Part shown: piece by piece, positions 40,858-44,419 of the stretch | Numbering within the stretch: position 1 is the first letter of the stretch | How the letters are laid out: every line of letters begins with the position of its first letter | From: Oligoflexia bacterium | GTDB taxonomy: Bacteria > Bdellovibrionota > UBA1018 | Direction of reading: 5' to 3' | Length of the DNA: 44,419 bases | Assembly (NCBI GenBank): GCA_903895855.1 | Contig: CAITVN010000103.1 | Coordinates: 1-44,419 of the forward strand | Notes under the pieces: model-generated | Told to the model about the DNA's origin: nothing | Seen by the model: the letters and a program-made list of their open reading frames with translations, nothing else | Databases searched by the model: none | Made by a program: the position numbers and the translations under genes

Positions 40858-43800
40858 ATGTCTAAGTCCTGGCTTAATCTTATCTCGAAGACTCGTTCTC
40901 ACAAGGCTATATCTCGCCGTTGTGTGAGCGTTGGTACGAGATTCGCGTTGCTCGCTGCCGCTTCTCTCGCCTTGTCTGCTTGTTTAGATCCGAAACCCAA
41001 CGCATCAGTTGCCGGCGGTGGAGGTGGCGCTCCAGGTGCTGGCTCACCGGCTCAAACAGCAACAGGCAATAAACCCATTGGATCACCAGGCACAACCGAT
41101 GGAGACTCGAATTCCGGGGGTGGCTCGAGTTCTTCTGGGGGTTCTTCGGGCAGTTCGTCGAGTTCGTCATCAGGTGGCGCAGCAGATTTTATTCCGCCGT
41201 TAGTGATTAAAGGCGGAGTCAGTACCACTTACGATTTCGGCGAAGTGGCGCGAACCCTCACCGAAGACGCAATCATTCCGTTGAAATTTTATGGAGCTTC
41301 AAAATTAATTGAAGTGACTCCGACCACTCTGGCTTCTCCGTTTTCGTTTAAAGGCGGCACTTACCCAGGCACAGGCGGTACCTGTAGCGATATCATCACC
41401 GATGATTGTGTGGTCGTTTTGACTTTTGCTCCGACAGTTGCCGAAAAATCTAGCGCTGTTCTCACGATCAACTACCGCTATTCGGGCGTAAGATTCAAAG
41501 TCAACTTAGCGATGACTGGTGTCGGTAAGCCATCTCCGGCGATTTTAACGGTTTCAGAAAATCCACTCTACGATTACGGCACTCATGCCATTGGTTCAGT
41601 GACCTCAAAAACTCTCACGATTAGTCGCACGGGCGATATGACCGCAACATCGGTTTTACCGGCTGCGATTTCGGCGCCGTTTAAGTACAAAGGCGGCGGA
41701 TATCCTGGCACAGGTGGTACTTGCGGCACTAGCATTCGGGCAGATTGCACAATCGTTGTTGATTTTGCTCCGACGGTGGTGGGTGATTTCACGAAGACCG
41801 TTTCACTTTCCTACAACGACGGCTATGCCGTTCAGGCTGCCACTCGTGATGTGAAGGGCAAGGCGGTGACTCCGGCTCTGTTGACGGTATCTGCGGGTCC
41901 GACTTATGACTACGGCACTGTTGCCCGTGGATCGACGAATGACAAAAGTTTCACCATCACGAACAGTGGTGGATTTAAAGCAACCACGGTCACTGGCTCT
42001 GGTTTGGCTGCTCCGTTCACATTCAAAGGCGGAAGCTTTCCGGGTACAGGTGGAACTTGCACGGCGACGATTAATCCGGCTGGCACTTGCACTGTCGTTG
42101 TGAACTATCTGCCGACAGTCAATGGACTCGCAACCGACACGATTGATATTCCGTACTACGATGGGGCTGCAAACCAAACTGCTCAGCGAGATGTGCAAGG
42201 CACTGCCGTTGATCCGGCTTTGTTGGTGATTTCAGATGCGGCCACTTATGATTACGGCACCGTGGCTCGTGGCTCAACTAACGACTACACGTTCACGGTC
42301 ACAAACAGCGGCGGAATTACCGCAACGGCGATGGCGGGCTCAGGCCTAGCTGCACCGTTCACGTTTAAGGGCGGTAGCTATCCAGGTGGTGGCACTTGCT
42401 TGGCAACGCTCGCACCAGCAGCAACTTGCACGATCATTGTGAACTACTCGCCAGTACTGAATGGGCTCGCAACTGACACTATCGATATCGCGTACAACGA
42501 CGGAGCTGCTGCGCAAACTTCTTCGCGTGATGTGCAAGGAACCGCAGTCGATCCAGCGGTACTGACAATTACCGATGGCCCAACGTATGACTATGGCACG
42601 GTTGCGCGTGGTAGCACGAACGACAAAACGTTCACGATCACGAATACCGGCGGTATTGCTGCAACTGCGATGGCGGGTTCGGGTTTAGCGGCACCGTTCA
42701 CGTTTAAGGGTGGCTCATATCCAGGCGGCGGCACTTGCGTAGCGACATTAGCACCTGCCGGAACTTGCACGATCATTGTGAATTACTCACCAGTCGCAAA
42801 TGGATTACTCAGTGACACGATTGATATTGCGTACAACGATGGTGCAGCCGCGCAGACTTCTTCGCGTGATGTGCAGGGTACAGCGGCTGATCCAGCGGTA
42901 CTGACAATCACTGATGGTCCGACCTATGACTACGGCACGGTAGCGCGTGGTTCAAGCAACGACAAAACGTTCACGATCACGAACACAGGCAGTATTACTG
43001 CAACCGCGATGGCTGGTAGTGGTCTCGCAGCACCGTTCACGTTTAAAGGCGGATCATACCCCGGTGGTGGCACTTGCGTAGCGACACTCGCACCGGCTGG
43101 TACGTGTACGATCATCGTGAATTATTCGCCAGTACTGAATGGGCTTGCAACCGACACGATTGATATTGCGTACAATGACGGAGCCGCTGCGCAGACTTCG
43201 AGTCGCGATGTTCAAGGTACGGCCGCAGACCCTGCAAGTTTAGATATCTCAGATGGTCCGACCTATGATTACGGTACCGTCGCTCGTGGTAGTACCAACG
43301 ACAAAACATTTACCATAACGAATACGGGTGGAATCACCGCCACCGCGATGACCGGTAGCGGTCTTGCGGCACCATTCACGTTTAAGGGTGGTAGTTACCC
43401 AGGTGGCGGCACTTGTGTGGCGACATTAGCTCCGGCAGGAACGTGCACGATCATCGTGAATTACTCGCCAGTCGCAAATGGATTACTCAGTGACACGATT
43501 GATATTGCGTACAACGATGGAGCCGCAGCGCAAACTTCGAGTCGCGATGTTCAAGGTACGGCCGCAGACCCTGCAGTGCTCACGATCACTGACGGCCCAA
43601 CGTATGACTTCGGCACGGTGGCGCGTGGCTCGACCAACGATAAAACGTTCACGATCACGAACACGGGCAGTATCACTGCAACAGCGATGGCTGGTAGTGG
43701 TCTCGCAGCACCGTTCACGTTTAGTGGTGGTAGTTATCCGGGTGGTGGCACTTGCGTCGCGACTCTCGCACCAGCAGGAACGTGCACGATCATCGTGAAC

Positions 43801-44419
43801 TACTCACCAGTGGCAAATGGATTACTCAGTGACACGATTGACATTGCCTACAACGACGGAGCAGCAGCGCAAACTTCTTCGCGCGATGTTCAAGGCACCG
43901 CCGCAGACCCAGCAGTTCTGACGATCACTGATGGCCCAACGTATGACTTCGGCACGGTGGCGCGTGGCTCGACCAACGATAAAACGTTCACGATCACGAA
44001 CACAGGTAGTATCACCGCCACAGCGATGGCTGGCTCGGGCTTAGCGGCGCCGTTCACGTTTAAAGGTGGCTCATATCCGGGTGGCGGCACTTGTGTGGCG
44101 ACATTAGCTCCGGCCGGAACTTGCACGATCATCGTGAATTACTCACCAGTCGCGAATGGGTTACTCTCAGACACGCTTGACATTGCCTACAACGACGGTG
44201 CGGCCGCGCAAACTTCGAGTCGCGATGTTCAAGGTACGGCCGCAGACCCTGCAGTGCTCACGATCACTGACGGCCCAACGTATGACTTCGGCACGGTGGC
44301 GCGTGGCTCGACCAACGACAAAACGTTCACGATCACGAACACAGGTAGTATCACCGCCACAGCGATGGCTGGCTCGGGCTTAGCGGCGCCGTTCACGTTT
44401 AAAGGTGGCTCATATCCGG
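40858..44419 (+). CDS. giant repeat lipoprotein with ASH-type (choice-of-anchor D) domains, partial
   Basis: The frame opens at ATG 40858 behind GGAG and stays open for 1187 codons to the window edge. The signal peptide (core RFALLAAASLALSAC) gives a lipidated Cys at residue 42. A Gly/Ser/Pro-rich linker (about 43-110) follows, then at least ten tandem 112-114-residue beta domains, each with YDYGTVARGSTNDKTFTITN, a Gly-rich AAPFTFKGGSYPGGGTC, and AGTCTIIVNYSP. The pattern is that of ASPM-SPD2-hydin (ASH)/choice-of-anchor D Ig-like domains. Two Cys per domain may form a disulfide. It is probably a long stalk on the cell surface used in adhesion. Repeat copy number rises in similarity towards the 3' end. 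Confidence 0.85.
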   Translation, partial: MSKSWLNLISKTRSHKAISRRCVSVGTRFALLAAASLALSACLDPKPNASVAGGGGGAPGAGSPAQTATGNKPIGSPGTTDGDSNSGGGSSSSGGSSGSSSSSSSGGAADFIPPLVIKGGVSTTYDFGEVARTLTEDAIIPLKFYGASKLIEVTPTTLASPFSFKGGTYPGTGGTCSDIITDDCVVVLTFAPTVAEKSSAVLTINYRYSGVRFKVNLAMTGVGKPSPAILTVSENPLYDYGTHAIGSVTSKTLTISRTGDMTATSVLPAAISAPFKYKGGGYPGTGGTCGTSIRADCTIVVDFAPTVVGDFTKTVSLSYNDGYAVQAATRDVKGKAVTPALLTVSAGPTYDYGTVARGSTNDKSFTITNSGGFKATTVTGSGLAAPFTFKGGSFPGTGGTCTATINPAGTCTVVVNYLPTVNGLATDTIDIPYYDGAANQTAQRDVQGTAVDPALLVISDAATYDYGTVARGSTNDYTFTVTNSGGITATAMAGSGLAAPFTFKGGSYPGGGTCLATLAPAATCTIIVNYSPVLNGLATDTIDIAYNDGAAAQTSSRDVQGTAVDPAVLTITDGPTYDYGTVARGSTNDKTFTITNTGGIAATAMAGSGLAAPFTFKGGSYPGGGTCVATLAPAGTCTIIVNYSPVANGLLSDTIDIAYNDGAAAQTSSRDVQGTAADPAVLTITDGPTYDYGTVARGSSNDKTFTITNTGSITATAMAGSGLAAPFTFKGGSYPGGGTCVATLAPAGTCTIIVNYSPVLNGLATDTIDIAYNDGAAAQTSSRDVQGTAADPASLDISDGPTYDYGTVARGSTNDKTFTITNTGGITATAMTGSGLAAPFTFKGGSYPGGGTCVATLAPAGTCTIIVNYSPVANGLLSDTIDIAYNDGAAAQTSSRDVQGTAADPAVLTITDGPTYDFGTVARGSTNDKTFTITNTGSITATAMAGSGLAAPFTFSGGSYPGGGTCVATLAPAGTCTIIVNYSPVANGLLSDTIDIAYNDGAAAQTSSRDVQGTAADPAVLTITDGPTYDFGTVARGSTNDKTFTITNTGSITATAMAGSGLAAPFTFKGGSYPGGGTCVATLAPAGTCTIIVNYSPVANGLLSDTLDIAYNDGAAAQTSSRDVQGTAADPAVLTITDGPTYDFGTVARGSTNDKTFTITNTGSITATAMAGSGLAAPFTFKGGSYP
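41191..44419 (+). repeat. tandem 339-bp coding repeats
   Basis: Equivalent Tyr codons of the YDYG motif lie at 41230, 41569, 41905, 42247, 42586, 42925, 43264, 43603, 43942 and 44281: steps of 339, 336, 342 and then 339 six times. The first two or three units are diverged in protein sequence. The later ones are nearly identical in DNA: 43921-44080 and 44260-44419 differ at only two of 160 positions. The array continues past the window edge. Confidence 0.95.

Noticed and set aside
42591..44132. Repeated antisense open frames of about 60-80 aa (MIVQVPAGA-type) in the tandem array
   Set aside because: They recur once per 339-bp unit because they are shadows of the repeated sense codons; the sense frame is open throughout and has a lipoprotein signal.
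41191..44419. Possible CRISPR or satellite array
   Set aside because: Units are 339 bp, contiguous and codon-periodic without spacers; they encode protein domains.
1..44419. tRNA, rRNA, prophage or complete insertion-sequence genes
   Set aside because: I looked for cloverleaf, rRNA, integrase and transposase signatures and found none that I could support.

Overview
The window looks like chromosome from a Gram-negative bacterium of the Bdellovibrionota (Bdellovibrio/Oligoflexia-like). This is inferred, not proven: there is no rRNA or tRNA gene. The basis is moderate GC content, many Sec- or lipobox-exported proteins of no familiar family, several secreted proteases, an unusual five-domain S1 protein opening MSQNKKASWFDSPEYQDFY, and a giant surface lipoprotein made of ASH-type repeats. 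By my reading about 34 genes are real; most other open frames are shadows.

Region 1 (1-7500) is accessory. Two nucleotidyltransferase modules stand back to back: a DUF6036/AbiEii-like nucleotidyltransferase with an unknown partner on the minus strand, and an HTH-MNT antitoxin with a HEPN toxin on the plus strand. About 200 bp lie between them, holding inverted repeats that look like operators. After these come small exported proteins, a lipoprotein, gene-poor DNA with hairpins and diverged short repeats (probably mobile-element debris), and a secreted gingipain-like (C25) protein.

Region 2 (7500-24000) is devoted to the cell envelope. It starts with a six-TM histidine kinase broken by a frameshift inside its ATPase domain. 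Next is a four-gene run at 10537-18685: a lipoprotein with an FN3 domain, an outer-membrane protein with apparently duplicated barrel and OmpA-like regions, a 984-aa exported protein with a duplicated four-cysteine module, and a HEAT-like lipoprotein. Tight spacing suggests these four build one envelope structure, possibly a new one. Small exported or membrane proteins follow, then a Thr-rich lipoprotein paired with a secreted HEXXH metalloprotease.

Region 3 (24000-31300) is more housekeeping: proline iminopeptidase, the multi-S1 RNA-binding protein, oligopeptidase B, a small tail-anchored protein, an exported hypothetical and a secreted beta-helix protein.

Region 4 (31300-44419) is again exported or signalling. 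A membrane-anchored PQQ-like propeller overlaps by ATGA a protein ending in a PEP-utiliser phosphohistidine domain. Further on are a two-gene exported operon, a large exported hypothetical, a matrixin-type metalloprotease with an exported partner, and the start of a giant lipoprotein with at least ten 339-bp tandem repeats that runs off the window. A 37-bp element occurs in the divergent intergenic regions in front of both the 35.4-kb and the 40.6-kb minus-strand operons.
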